The translations under genes were made by a program, and so were the position numbers. This document shows positions 10,001 through 18,342 of a stretch of DNA of 64,000 bases, in pieces (position 1 is the first letter of the stretch; each line of letters begins with the position of its first letter). The notes under the pieces are model-generated. The model saw nothing but the letters and a program-made list of their open reading frames with translations. It was not told the DNA's origin and did no database searches. Source of the stretch: Nostoc sp. PCC 7524 (GTDB lineage Bacteria > Cyanobacteriota > Cyanobacteriia > Cyanobacteriales > Nostocaceae); the NCBI RefSeq assembly GCF_000316645.1, contig NC_019684.1:2385501-2449500 (forward strand), written 5' to 3'.

Positions 10001-10492
10001 ATGAAAGGTTTAATTAGTGGTAGTTTATCTGCTTTAATACTCACTACCACTTCTACGGCTATAGCTGCACCTGTCAACTATGAACAGATCAATTCACAAC
10101 CATCCTCTCAGGTTGCATTAAAAATTAACGTCCCCCATATTACTAACTCTGGTATCCGAAATAATAATCACTTTATCAGAGTGGCGGTTGTTGGGATGTC
10201 TTTACAAGACTTGATGATTTCTGTTCCTAGCCAAATGGAACGCTTTAATGGCGTTCGGGTTAGAGATAAATCTGGTATGGATATCGCGGCTAAAATAGAA
10301 ATTAGTCAAGGAAATGTATCAATTATCTTTGAGCAACCCGTTGCTCCTGGTAATTCTGTAGAAGTTCAATTTACAGGCGTGAAGATGGCGGTTTCGACTG
10401 ATAAGATTCTTCTCTATGGAGTAACCGCTAAAAGAGTGGGATTAGAAGGAGAAATTCCAATTGGAACAGCTAGAATTGACATTCCCAACTGA
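10001..10492 (+). CDS. DUF2808 exported protein
   Basis: A 163-aa protein with a signal peptide (about residues 1-22, ending STAIAAP). The mature domain matches the cyanobacterial DUF2808 pattern: HFIRVAVVGMSLQDLMISVPSQ, then AKIEISQGNVSIIFEQPVAPGNSVEVQFTG split over two strands, then LLYGVTAKRVG. The function is unknown and the location is probably periplasmic or extracellular. A GAGGA ribosome-binding site is placed before the ATG. Inverted repeats downstream (10550-10572, 10643-10672) probably end the transcript. Confidence 0.8.
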   Translation: MKGLISGSLSALILTTTSTAIAAPVNYEQINSQPSSQVALKINVPHITNSGIRNNNHFIRVAVVGMSLQDLMISVPSQMERFNGVRVRDKSGMDIAAKIEISQGNVSIIFEQPVAPGNSVEVQFTGVKMAVSTDKILLYGVTAKRVGLEGEIPIGTARIDIPN

Positions 10493-10549
10493 AGTTAAAG
10501 TATTTGTGTAAACAAGATACTTTCACTCAATTTATTAAATATTTAAATG

Positions 10550-10572
10550 CCCGACTTCTTCAAGAAGTCGGG
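10550..10572. terminator. Perfect hairpin after the DUF2808 gene
   Basis: CCCGACTTCTT and AAGAAGTCGGG are separated by one base, giving an 11-bp stem. It is followed by TATCTTAT rather than a clean U run, so it may be a dispersed palindrome serving as a bidirectional terminator. Confidence 0.55.
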
Positions 10573-10642
10573 TATCTTATGTCTAAATACGGATGTTTAA
10601 GAAGGCTCAAAACGTAATTTCGTATAGCTACAAAATTCAAAT

Positions 10643-10672
10643 CCTAAAACCCTGAAAAATCAGGATTTTAGG
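10643..10672. terminator. Second inverted repeat, possible terminator
   Basis: CCTAAAACCCTGA and TCAGGATTTTAGG pair at 12 of 13 positions around an AAAA loop. It is located between convergent genes, the DUF2808 gene and the DM13 lipoprotein gene. Confidence 0.45.
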
Positions 10673-10721
10673 CATTACGACAGGACTTGACACCAATTCC
10701 TAAGCTTTATCATAAATTCAA

Positions 10722-10843
10722 GTAGTATCAGTTGAGTTGGGATTTAAATCACCGACTCCAACTGTCTTTAATTTTGAAGTAATAAGTAATAAATAATGGG
10801 TATTACTCACTACTCACTACTCATTACTCATTACTCATTTAAT
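10722..10843. repeat. Direct repeat copy A with fold-back heptads
   Basis: About 122 bp nearly identical to 12873-12993. The first ~60 bp is unique-looking (GATTTAAATC..CCGACTCCAACTG). It then passes into TAATAAG heptads followed by inverse-complement TTACTCA/CTACTCA heptads, so the right half can fold on itself. Confidence 0.9.
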
Positions 10844-10844
10844 T

Positions 10845-11375
10845 TTAACTACTCAAGCTGGCAGCACCAAAAGTAGCATTGAATTTGCGACACCAGATAG
10901 CAGCCGATTTGTATTCTGCTAAGTTAATGTCGTTAGGAATAAGATATGTTTGATTACCGCTAAATTTTTGTAAAGGAGCTATGACAATATAATCTCCTTC
11001 TTTTAAGGAATAGGATGGTGGTTTAGTTGAACTAATGACGTTATCGGAACGATGTAAAACTACTACTAAGTCAGGCCCTGATGTAGAAGTTTTAAATGAC
11101 TGATCAAGCTCAAGAAATGATTTACCGTCTTGGCTCTTGATGCGGACTGTTCCTTGAGTTGTGTGTTCTCCAGAAACGAATGTACCTGATTTAATAGTAG
11201 TTTTGTCTGAAGTTTTAGCAGACTGGGCTGGAGTATTTCCCTGAGTTGATTCTACAGGTAGAGTGGCATTTGCAGATGTAGAATTTGTAGTAGATTGTTG
11301 ATTTGATGGTTCTCTGACACAGCTAACCATAAACAAAGAAGTTAGACCTAGTATTATCAACTGTTTGGCTTTCAT
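10845..11375 (-). CDS. DM13-domain lipoprotein
   Basis: A 176-aa protein. The signal sequence MKAKQLIILGLTSLFMVSC has a lipobox with the acylated Cys at residue 19, so it is probably membrane-anchored. A Ser/Thr/Gln-rich linker (about 22-60) leads to a DM13 domain (about 64-170: SGTFVSGEHTTQGTV, DLVVVLHRSDNV, AIWCRKFNATFGAASL). DM13 domains are proposed to take part in electron transfer through a conserved Cys, seen here in IWCRKF. ATG 11375 is preferred over upstream TTG 11393 because AAGGAA precedes it and the signal peptide starts there. It is divergent from the GAF kinase. Confidence 0.82.
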   Translation of the reverse strand: MKAKQLIILGLTSLFMVSCVREPSNQQSTTNSTSANATLPVESTQGNTPAQSAKTSDKTTIKSGTFVSGEHTTQGTVRIKSQDGKSFLELDQSFKTSTSGPDLVVVLHRSDNVISSTKPPSYSLKEGDYIVIAPLQKFSGNQTYLIPNDINLAEYKSAAIWCRKFNATFGAASLSS

Positions 11376-11565
11376 GAATAACAATTCCTTCAAGCAATAA
11401 TGATTTGAGGTTTAACCTGATTATTGCTCGAATAATTAGTTAAATAATTATGAATATCTAAGTACTTACATCTATAAAGCTGATATTCTGTTGAAAAAAT
11501 TATTAGTAATTTCTCAGCAAAATTTAAAGATTAGTTTTTTATTTAAAAAAATAATATTCTTGTTT

Positions 11566-12855
11566 ATGATCAAATCCGTTGATAATAAAACCTTACATAA
11601 CCAAATGTGGCAACGTGAGCGACGAGCGATCGCTCTTTTATCCTCTTTGAACTATCGGACTGGGAAACTATCTAGCTATCTACATGATATTGCCTGTGGA
11701 GTCAGTGAGTTGCTAGAGGTAGACTGGTCAGTAGTCACTTTGTGCCAGCAAGGATTTGAAAGGGTACTTGCCAGTAGTATTGACATGGGCGAGGGTGAAC
11801 ACGTTTATTCACTGCATGGATCATTAACGGGTACTGTCATGGAAACTGGTAACTCTTTAGCAGTGGAAGATGCGAACCAACATCCAGAATATGGCGAAGT
11901 TCCAGAAGGTTATTGTGCCTATTTAGGACTACCGTTGCGGATTGCTACAGGGGAAGTGATTGGTACGATCTGCTCTTTTCATCAGCAGCCACGGGAGTTT
12001 AGCCAAGAAGAAATTCAACTAGGAGAATTGTTTGCGGAACGTGCCGCTACAGCAATTGATAATTATCATTTGTACCAGCAGCAGTGTCAGTTCAATCAGA
12101 TTTTAGAGGCTGAGGTAGAAAAACGCACAGCAGAACTACGGGCGGCACAAGCCAAGCTTGTAGAACAGGAACGGCTAGCAGCCATTGGTGAATTTGCGGC
12201 GATGATTGTGCATGAAATTCGTAATCCTTTGACTACCATGATCATAGGATTGAAGTATTTTCAAAAAAACATCCTCACTGAACCAGCACAAGAGCGATTA
12301 TCACTAGCACTTGGCGAAGCCAGCCGATTAGAAAATTTGCTGAGTGAAATTTTGCTTTATGCCAAACCCCAGGTGTTGCAATTTTGTGAATTGGATGTAA
12401 ATCAATTCATTCGTGAATTGCTAACTGCCATGAGCGAGATGCAAGAAGCAGTTTCACGACAAATCGAATTTATCCCTGCGTCAGTGCCAGTCAAGATGCT
12501 GGGAGACAAAGATAAGCTCAAACAAGTTTTTATTAATATTGTCCGCAATGCCTGTGAAGCCGTTGCCCCAGGAGATGTGATTAAATGGGAAGTAGACACT
12601 TCTTCTCCAGAGAGGGTGTGTATTAATGTTTGCAATGGTGGTGAACCAATCCCCCCAGAAATTTTATCAAGACTAACTCAGCCATTCTTCTCTACAAAAC
12701 CTAGTGGTACAGGTTTAGGACTTGCCATTACCAAACGCATAGTCAATGCTCATGGTGGGGAGTTATCTATTGAGTCTGATACATCAACAGGTACTACAGT
12801 CAGTGTTCAATTACCTGTGGCTCATAACAAACTTATCGTAAATTCAAGGGTTTAA
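11566..12855 (+). CDS. Soluble GAF-domain sensor histidine kinase
   Basis: 429 aa from the ATG at 11566. An upstream in-frame TTG at 11491 would add 25 hydrophobic, poorly supported residues. A GAF domain spans about 35-170 (ELLEVDWSVVTLCQQG, AYLGLPLRI, GTICSFHQQPREFS). A coiled coil (about 175-205) connects it to HisKA with H216 in VHEIRNPLTTM. The ATPase domain has NIVRNACEAV and GTGLGLAITKRIV. There are no membrane segments, so it senses a cytoplasmic ligand or redox signal. No response regulator is adjacent. It lies with the DM13 gene between two direct repeats. Confidence 0.87.
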   Translation: MIKSVDNKTLHNQMWQRERRAIALLSSLNYRTGKLSSYLHDIACGVSELLEVDWSVVTLCQQGFERVLASSIDMGEGEHVYSLHGSLTGTVMETGNSLAVEDANQHPEYGEVPEGYCAYLGLPLRIATGEVIGTICSFHQQPREFSQEEIQLGELFAERAATAIDNYHLYQQQCQFNQILEAEVEKRTAELRAAQAKLVEQERLAAIGEFAAMIVHEIRNPLTTMIIGLKYFQKNILTEPAQERLSLALGEASRLENLLSEILLYAKPQVLQFCELDVNQFIRELLTAMSEMQEAVSRQIEFIPASVPVKMLGDKDKLKQVFINIVRNACEAVAPGDVIKWEVDTSSPERVCINVCNGGEPIPPEILSRLTQPFFSTKPSGTGLGLAITKRIVNAHGGELSIESDTSTGTTVSVQLPVAHNKLIVNSRV

Positions 12856-12872
12856 GACCCCTACGTCTACAC

Positions 12873-12993
12873 GTAGTGTCAGTTGAGTTGAGATTTAAAT
12901 CCCCGACTCCAACTGTCTTTAATTGTGAAGTAATGAGTAATAAGTAATAAGTAATAAGTAATGGGTATTACTCACTACTCATTACTCATTTAA
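12873..12993. repeat. Direct repeat copy B with fold-back heptads
   Basis: This is the second copy of the element at 10722-10843, in the same orientation. It has one or two more TAATAAG units and fewer TTACTCA units. Conservation begins upstream of the heptads, so the whole element, not only the array, was duplicated. Confidence 0.9.
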
Positions 12994-13224
12994 TCCTTGA
13001 GATTGTCCTCTGCGCCATTCCCAATGCCCAGCCCTAAACTTTAGTCTTACAAGATTGCAGTTTTCGGTAATGATTCGAGGCTAACGCCTAGATATCATCA
13101 ATCTCAAGAGATCAGAAATAATCTGGTGACGGCGATCGCTCAGGTGAAGTTGAGCGATCGCTTTTTTCTTTATCTACCCCTACGGTTTGCATAAAAACTG
13201 TCAACAAGCTTGAAATAACTATTG

Positions 13225-13412
13225 AAGAAAGCAGGAGGCAGAAGGCAGGAGGCAGGAGGTTTCGTTTAGATGGGGATTCAAACCCCACCTCAACGAGAGC
13301 CACCAAATTTTCAATTTGGTGCGGTGTTTCGCCTTACTCTCCTGAGAGTGCGAGAGGGCAGGAATCAGAATTCCCTTCTGCCTTCTGCCTCCTGCCCTCT
13401 GCCTTTCTTGAT
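13225..13412. repeat. Fold-back element with heptad arms (copy 1)
   Basis: The left arm (13225-13260, AGGAGGC/AGAAGGC units) is the inverse complement of the right arm (13373-13412, CTTCTGC/CTCCTGC units). Between them are smaller palindromes: TGGGG..CCCCA near 13270, ACCAAATT..AATTTGGT near 13300 and ACTCTC..GAGAGT near 13336. The same architecture is found at 56850-57072. Open frames here are products of the repeats. Confidence 0.75.
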
Positions 13413-13618
13413 AAAGCTTTCTGATTTTGTCTTTCTGCCTGCTACCTCTCAACTGGCTTGTGATCATAGTGTTAATTTTTGCTGACTCCCAGCTATGTAG
13501 GTATAAAATTGTGATTTTATATAGGTTTTACACTGATTACCCTCAAAAAAGTTCAATAAAGTTATTTTCCGGTTAATTTTTACAGTTCTTGGTGAACGCC
13601 CATATAGCAGGAGTGTTT

Positions 13619-15511
13619 ATGAATGTGGCATCAGCAGATAATTCGAGAAGTTCCCCCAGCAACCACAACTTGGATATAGCTAGGCAGCAATATCAATATA
13701 ACTACACCCATATTCCCCCTTTGGCGATGGTGAATCAACTGCCACCTGCGGAAGAGTTCACCACTCGTTGGTATTGTTTATTAGCTAAAGAATTACGCCT
13801 GATTTTTATCAATACCCTGATTGTCAACCGGGGTAATCGTGGTTTTAAGTCGGTGAAAGATGATGTCATTGCGTTTCTTTTAGAAGCTTTGATTAAGGGA
13901 GCCATCCCATTTCGCCTGGGTGTAATTGCCAGACTGCTGCAAATTCTCCCCCAATTTCTGCTGCGTAGCGTCTCTAAAGATTTGCGGGAACTGGATGATC
14001 TGTTTTTATCACTACTTAAGGAAATTGGACTGTCAATTTTTACAGATTCACTCAACCGCATCACTAAGCTGTTATTTGAGAAACAACCCAAAGGACGCGT
14101 AACCAGTCTCAAGGATTACGAAAAATTGCTACCAGTGTTGGGATTGCCCAAGATTGCCAGCACTTATCAAGAAGATGAAGTTTTTGCTTATATGCAAGTG
14201 GCTGGTTATAATCCCTTAATGATTAAGCGGGTAACTAGCCCAGGCGATCGCTTCCCAGTCACAGACGAGCATTACCAAGCCGTGATGGGTAGTGATGATT
14301 CCTTAGCAGCAGCCGGGGAAGACGGTAGACTTTATCTGGCAGACTATGGGATTTTAGATGGTGCGATCAATGGTACACACCCAAAACTACAAAAGTATGT
14401 CTACGCACCTCTGGCACTGTTTGCTGTACCCAAAGGCGCAGATGCTCACCGTTTACTCCGCCCAGTAGCCATTCAATGTGGACAAACCCCAGACGCAGAT
14501 CACCCCATCATTACCCCTAACTCTGGTAAATACGCCTGGCTGTTTGCCAAAACTATTGTCCTCATCGCCGATGCCAACTTTCACGAAGCCGTCAGCCACC
14601 TAGCTAGAACACACCTGTTTGTGGGTGTATTCGTGATGGCAACCCATCGGCAACTCCCAAGCAATCATCCCCTCAGCCTGTTGTTACGCCCCCATTTCGA
14701 GGGTACATTAGCCATCAATAATGCCGCCCAAGAGAACCTCATCGCTCGTGATGGAGGTGTTGATCTATTACTTTCATCAACTATTGATAACTCTCGTATT
14801 TTAGCCGTGCGTGGATTGCAAAGCTATAACTTCAACGCAGCCATGTTACCCAAGCAACTCAAACAGCGTGGTGTGGATGATCCCAACCTATTACCTGTTT
14901 ATCCTTACCGAGATGATGCCCTGTTAATCTGGGATGCTATCCGTGATTGGGTGTCAGACTACCTCAAGCTTTACTATCCTACAGATGCAGATGTGGAAAA
15001 AGACGCAGCCTTACAAGCATGGGCAACCGAAGCCCAAGCTTACGAAGGTGGTAGAATTACTGGCTTTGGTGAAGATGGAGGTATCAAAACCAGAGAATAT
15101 CTAATTGATGCGGTAACACTGATCATTTTCACCGCCAGTGTTCAACACGCGGCGGTAAACTTTCCCCAGAAAGATATCATGGGCTATGCCCCAGTTGTCC
15201 CACTAGCCGGTTATATGCCAGCCTCAACCCTCAAGGGAGAAGTGACTGAGCAAGACTACCTCAACTTGCTGCCTCCACTAGAACAAGCACAAGGGCAATA
15301 TAACTTACTTTACTTATTAGGATCTGTGTATTACAACAAACTCGGTCAATATCCACAACCACACTTTACTGATCCACAAGTAACATCCTTATTGCAAAGC
15401 TTCCAAGATAAACTCCAGCTAATTGAAGACACCATCAATCAGCGCAATTTAAACCGCCCAGCCTATGAATATTTGCTCCCTTCCAAGATTCCCCAGAGTA
15501 TTAATATTTAA
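13619..15511 (+). CDS. Lipoxygenase
   Basis: A 630-aa fatty-acid dioxygenase forming hydroperoxides from polyunsaturated fatty acids with a non-heme iron. All expected iron ligands are visible: H322 and H327 in [14 protein letters not shown]510 and N514 in QHAAVNF, and the C-terminal carboxylate of I630 (protein ends SINI). The flanking [20 protein letters not shown] segment is typical. The first ~180 residues are mostly helical and do not look like a plant-type PLAT domain. Unlike the catalase-fused lipoxygenases I recall in this group, there is no fused peroxidase domain. ATG 13619 has AGGAG five bases upstream; an upstream TTG at 13589 is less likely. It heads a cassette with a P450 and an unknown gene. 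Confidence 0.92.
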   Translation: MNVASADNSRSSPSNHNLDIARQQYQYNYTHIPPLAMVNQLPPAEEFTTRWYCLLAKELRLIFINTLIVNRGNRGFKSVKDDVIAFLLEALIKGAIPFRLGVIARLLQILPQFLLRSVSKDLRELDDLFLSLLKEIGLSIFTDSLNRITKLLFEKQPKGRVTSLKDYEKLLPVLGLPKIASTYQEDEVFAYMQVAGYNPLMIKRVTSPGDRFPVTDEHYQAVMGSDDSLAAAGEDGRLYLADYGILDGAINGTHPKLQKYVYAPLALFAVPKGADAHRLLRPVAIQCGQTPDADHPIITPNSGKYAWLFAKTIVLIADANFHEAVSHLARTHLFVGVFVMATHRQLPSNHPLSLLLRPHFEGTLAINNAAQENLIARDGGVDLLLSSTIDNSRILAVRGLQSYNFNAAMLPKQLKQRGVDDPNLLPVYPYRDDALLIWDAIRDWVSDYLKLYYPTDADVEKDAALQAWATEAQAYEGGRITGFGEDGGIKTREYLIDAVTLIIFTASVQHAAVNFPQKDIMGYAPVVPLAGYMPASTLKGEVTEQDYLNLLPPLEQAQGQYNLLYLLGSVYYNKLGQYPQPHFTDPQVTSLLQSFQDKLQLIEDTINQRNLNRPAYEYLLPSKIPQSINI

Positions 15512-15529
15512 GGCTGGGATGAGGGAGAT

Positions 15530-15747
15530 GGGGGAGATGAGGGAGATGGGGGAGATAAGGGAGATGGGGAGCAGAGGAGCAGGGGAGCAGAAGAGAGTTA
15601 TTATTCCTAGTCCCCAATCCCCAATCCCCAGTCCCCAGTCCCCAGTCCCCAGTCCCCAGTCCCCAATCCCCAGTCCCCAGTCCCCAGTCCCCAGTCCCCA
15701 ATCCCCAGTCCCCAATCCCCAGTCCCCAATCCCCAATCCCCAATCCT
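15530..15747. repeat. Long heptad (STRR) array between lipoxygenase and P450
   Basis: Positions 15530-15570 carry GGGAGAT-type units. Positions 15605-15744 are about 20 uninterrupted units of CCCCAGT or CCCCAAT. The array runs to within 3 bp of the P450 ATG (15748), leaving no Shine-Dalgarno sequence. Open frames with repeating GDWGLGT or SPQSPVP peptides here are artefacts. Confidence 0.95.
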
Positions 15748-17097
15748 ATGGAACTAAAAGATAAAGTCCTGAAAAACCACGATCGCCAGATCAAGCTTGC
15801 CTCTCGTCTAGCTAAAGTTGGTTATGACACTACCATTGGTAAACTTCTGCGCTTACCTATCTATTACATGGATGCTTTCATCATGCTCAACGCATGGAAA
15901 GACTTTCTCTACATCCGTAAAAAACATATTGGTGACAAATTTTTTGCAGTAGATCAGGCAATCATTCACACTTCTCACAGCCAAGTTAAAGAACTGATGC
16001 AAGTTGAGCCGCAAGTGCGGGGCAATGATTTAGGCATCATCAGAATATTAGCCCCTAGCTATCTGCTCAACAATCCTTTGAGTTTAGGCATGAACGGTAA
16101 TGAACACACCGGGGTGCGGGCTGTGTTCTTGCAAGCCTTACCAGATCCGACTCAAAAGGCTGATGTTTTAGGGGGTTTAGTTAATCAATGCTTGTCAAAA
16201 GCGGCTCAACAGGGACAAGTACAGATTGGCGAGGATTTGCCACGAATGCTACTGGAGATTCTGCACCAACTCGTTTTCCAAATGGCGTTATCTGAAGCAG
16301 AAATTACCGCTTCCAACGCTTATATCAAAAGTTTAGCGATCGCATCCTTACCGAATTTCATCACTAAATATTTACTGGCGTTTAGAACAGCACCCAGCAT
16401 TAAACATCGCCAGCGTTTAATTGAGCGATATCAACAGTCTCCTCAATGGGCAGCTTACCTAAAAACAGGCTCTCAGTATCAGTTGAACACACACCAAATT
16501 GTTAACAGCCTATTCGATATGATTCATATTGCCGGCACTGCCGGTACAAGTGCGCTGTTAGGATCTGTAATTGGTGTTCTCTGCCAGAATGAAGCGTTAA
16601 GAAATGATGTCATCACCGAAATTAATGCTGTTTGGGATGGCAAACAACCACCAACCGGGCAAACTTTAGAACAGTTAACACTCACCCATAAAGTCATCTT
16701 AGAAACAGCTCGTCTCTATCCACCTGTCAGATTTGTTAGTCAATTAGCTACTCAGTCTGGTGAAGTAGAGATAGGTGAACAAAAATGTCCCTTCCAAAAA
16801 GGTACTCGGTTGCTGGGTTCTATCTTCACAGCCAATCGCGACGAGAGAAGATATCAAAATCCAGATAATTTTGATGTGACACGAGATTTTTCAGATATCT
16901 TATCTTGGAATAGTCAAGGACATGAGAGGATGTGTCCAGGTAGATCCTTATCAATTGGCATTATTAAGACGTTCTGTCTTTATCTGTTGAAGAACTATCA
17001 ATGGAACTCAATTACAGAAGTTAAATGGGATTTTGAAAAAGTGACGGCTGTCACCCCGAATAATTTAGTGTTACAAGGCTTTGCTCAAAAAATCTAA
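15748..17097 (+). CDS. Atypical cytochrome P450, probably acting on lipoxygenase hydroperoxides
   Basis: 449 aa. The K-helix ExxR is ETAR (319-322). The heme Cys is C396 in [12 protein letters not shown], but the conserved Gly sits five residues before Cys instead of four, and the usual Phe is Ser. The I-helix, normally (A/G)Gx(D/E)T, reads AGTAGT (262-267), so the acid and the following Thr are missing. Loss of these residues is known in P450s that isomerise peroxides without O2 or a reductase, such as the CYP74 group and prostacyclin or thromboxane synthases. No ferredoxin or reductase gene is adjacent. Position directly after a lipoxygenase supports hydroperoxide isomerase, dehydratase or lyase activity; this is inference. 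The ATG directly follows a heptad array. Confidence 0.85.
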   Translation: MELKDKVLKNHDRQIKLASRLAKVGYDTTIGKLLRLPIYYMDAFIMLNAWKDFLYIRKKHIGDKFFAVDQAIIHTSHSQVKELMQVEPQVRGNDLGIIRILAPSYLLNNPLSLGMNGNEHTGVRAVFLQALPDPTQKADVLGGLVNQCLSKAAQQGQVQIGEDLPRMLLEILHQLVFQMALSEAEITASNAYIKSLAIASLPNFITKYLLAFRTAPSIKHRQRLIERYQQSPQWAAYLKTGSQYQLNTHQIVNSLFDMIHIAGTAGTSALLGSVIGVLCQNEALRNDVITEINAVWDGKQPPTGQTLEQLTLTHKVILETARLYPPVRFVSQLATQSGEVEIGEQKCPFQKGTRLLGSIFTANRDERRYQNPDNFDVTRDFSDILSWNSQGHERMCPGRSLSIGIIKTFCLYLLKNYQWNSITEVKWDFEKVTAVTPNNLVLQGFAQKI

Positions 17098-17111
17098 GTA
17101 ATCCACAAAAC

Positions 17112-17669
17112 ATGACTCAATCTATCGAGAAAAAGCAACTCGATAATATTGCTACCTGGATGACTCCCCTCAAACAAACTAACTTACCCAAAGTCCTCCA
17201 GGGTGTATTTTTCATGGATGGCAATCCCCTACCAGATGATTGCATCACCATGTACAACTTAGAATGGGACACTCAAAATCACACCTTGGTGATACCTTTG
17301 TTTGCTCCATTGCAATGGACTTTCCATAATTCCCTGTTAGGTTGGATATTGCTGCGTGCTATCCAATTGACTGAGTTTCAGTACAAAATTCAGTTTGCAG
17401 ATGCCAGTTTACAGCAAGCACAAATTACACCCTTGGCGTTAGGGATAGAAATTCCCCAATGGTTAATCAATGCCACCATGCGCCGAGATGAAAACTCTCA
17501 TAAAGGAGATATTTGGCAACGCAAAAACATTTGGCTGGGTGTGATTCCAGGGATTGGAGATTATACCCTACGTAAAATTGTTGATGCAGATGGGCGTTAT
17601 ACTCCCGCCTTCAACGATATGCTAACCAAGGTAGAAAATGAGTGTTTAGTAATTGTCAGTAGCTTTTAG
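17112..17669 (+). CDS. Unknown protein of the lipoxygenase-P450 cassette
   Basis: A 185-aa soluble protein starting 14 bp after the P450 stop, so almost certainly cotranscribed. No signal peptide or membrane helix is clear, although PLQWTFHNSLLGWILLRAIQL is moderately hydrophobic. Visible features are FMDGNPLPDDCITMYNLEWD near residue 35, a beta-rich middle, an INATMRRDENSHKGDIW segment near 120-136, and the C-terminus CLVIVSSF. I recognise no family. Context suggests a role in processing, binding or exporting the oxylipin made by its neighbours. The TAG stop overlaps the first base of a MITE-like element. Confidence 0.75.
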   Translation: MTQSIEKKQLDNIATWMTPLKQTNLPKVLQGVFFMDGNPLPDDCITMYNLEWDTQNHTLVIPLFAPLQWTFHNSLLGWILLRAIQLTEFQYKIQFADASLQQAQITPLALGIEIPQWLINATMRRDENSHKGDIWQRKNIWLGVIPGIGDYTLRKIVDADGRYTPAFNDMLTKVENECLVIVSSF

Positions 17670-18045
17670 AGGATGTTTGAAAAATGTTCGGCTGTGACTT
17701 TAAGTACATTCCGATCCCCCCTAACCCTTAAAAAGGGGGACTTTGATTCAATTTCCCCCCTTTTTAAGCTATCCATTATAAACATCTTTCTTAACATTTC
17801 GAGAGTATTAACTCACGTCTCTAGAACCCTGATTCGTTCGTTTTTCATTCTCAATAAAAACACTGTTTTAGCGAGAAGAATAAATGATGATTTGTCAAGT
17901 ATGCTTAAAGTTTCAGTCCTTAAGATGCTTATAGAGCAAGGGTTTTAAGATTGTAAAGAAAGATGTGGGTAACGCATAGCTTTTTAAGGGGGGTAGGGAT
18001 CAATAAGTCTCTAAAATCACAGCCAAGCACTTTTCAAACAACCTC
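17669..18045. mobile_element. MITE-like element (377 bp) with ~34-bp terminal inverted repeats
   Basis: The left end GAGGATGTTTGAAAA... pairs with the right end ...TTTTCAAACAACCTC; over 34 bp, 29 positions match. The element is flanked by TTA on both sides (17666-17668 and 18046-18048), a plausible 3-bp target duplication. It carries no transposase; a 91-codon frame inside has no support. Internally it holds CCCCCTAACCC/AAAAAGGGGG palindromes seen commonly in this group. The G of the left end is also the last base of the preceding gene's TAG stop. Confidence 0.8.
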
Positions 18046-18074
18046 TTAGTATTAATACTGAAAAATTTCCCATT

Positions 18075-18261
18075 CGTAACGAAACTGAATTGTGTGGTAA
18101 CGAAATCAATTGCATTCGTAACGAAACTGAATTGTGTGGTAACGAAATCAATTGCATTCGTAACGAAACTGAATTGTGTGGTAACGAAATCAATTGTATT
18201 CGTAACGAAACTGAATTGTGTGGTAACGAAATCAATTGTATTCGTAACGAAACTGAATTAT
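18075..18261. repeat. 21-bp minisatellite, about nine units in two alternating versions
   Basis: Units begin GTAACGAAA. Version 1 continues CTGAATTGTGT and version 2 continues TCAATTGCATT, and they alternate, so the array also reads as a 42-bp repeat. All units are almost identical. Because 42 is divisible by three, open frames run through it on both strands (for example a CGNEINCIRNETEL peptide), but none has a ribosome-binding site. Confidence 0.95.
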
Positions 18262-18342
18262 GTTCCCCACTCCCAGCCCAAGTTACTAACTTTGACTGCA
18301 ACTCTCGGTATAATTTGAGTTTGCACTGATGAGTTGATTTAG

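Noticed and set aside
13268..13290. TTCAAA-containing loop in a GGGG/CCCC stem, reminiscent of a tRNA T-arm
   Set aside because: No acceptor, D or anticodon arms around it; the same core recurs in the second fold-back element.
13112..13485. Several 64-82-codon frames
   Set aside because: They span the fold-back element and its heptad arms; no coding signature.
15449..15794. Three long open frames on both strands with repeating GDWGLGT or PSPQSPV peptides
   Set aside because: They are translations of the CCCCAGT/CCCCAAT heptad array; heptads stay open in several frames.
17673..17948. 91-codon plus-strand open frame
   Set aside because: It lies wholly inside the MITE-like element and has no ribosome-binding site or family resemblance.
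18075..18261. Regular repeats that might suggest a CRISPR array
   Set aside because: Units are contiguous 21-mers without unique spacers.
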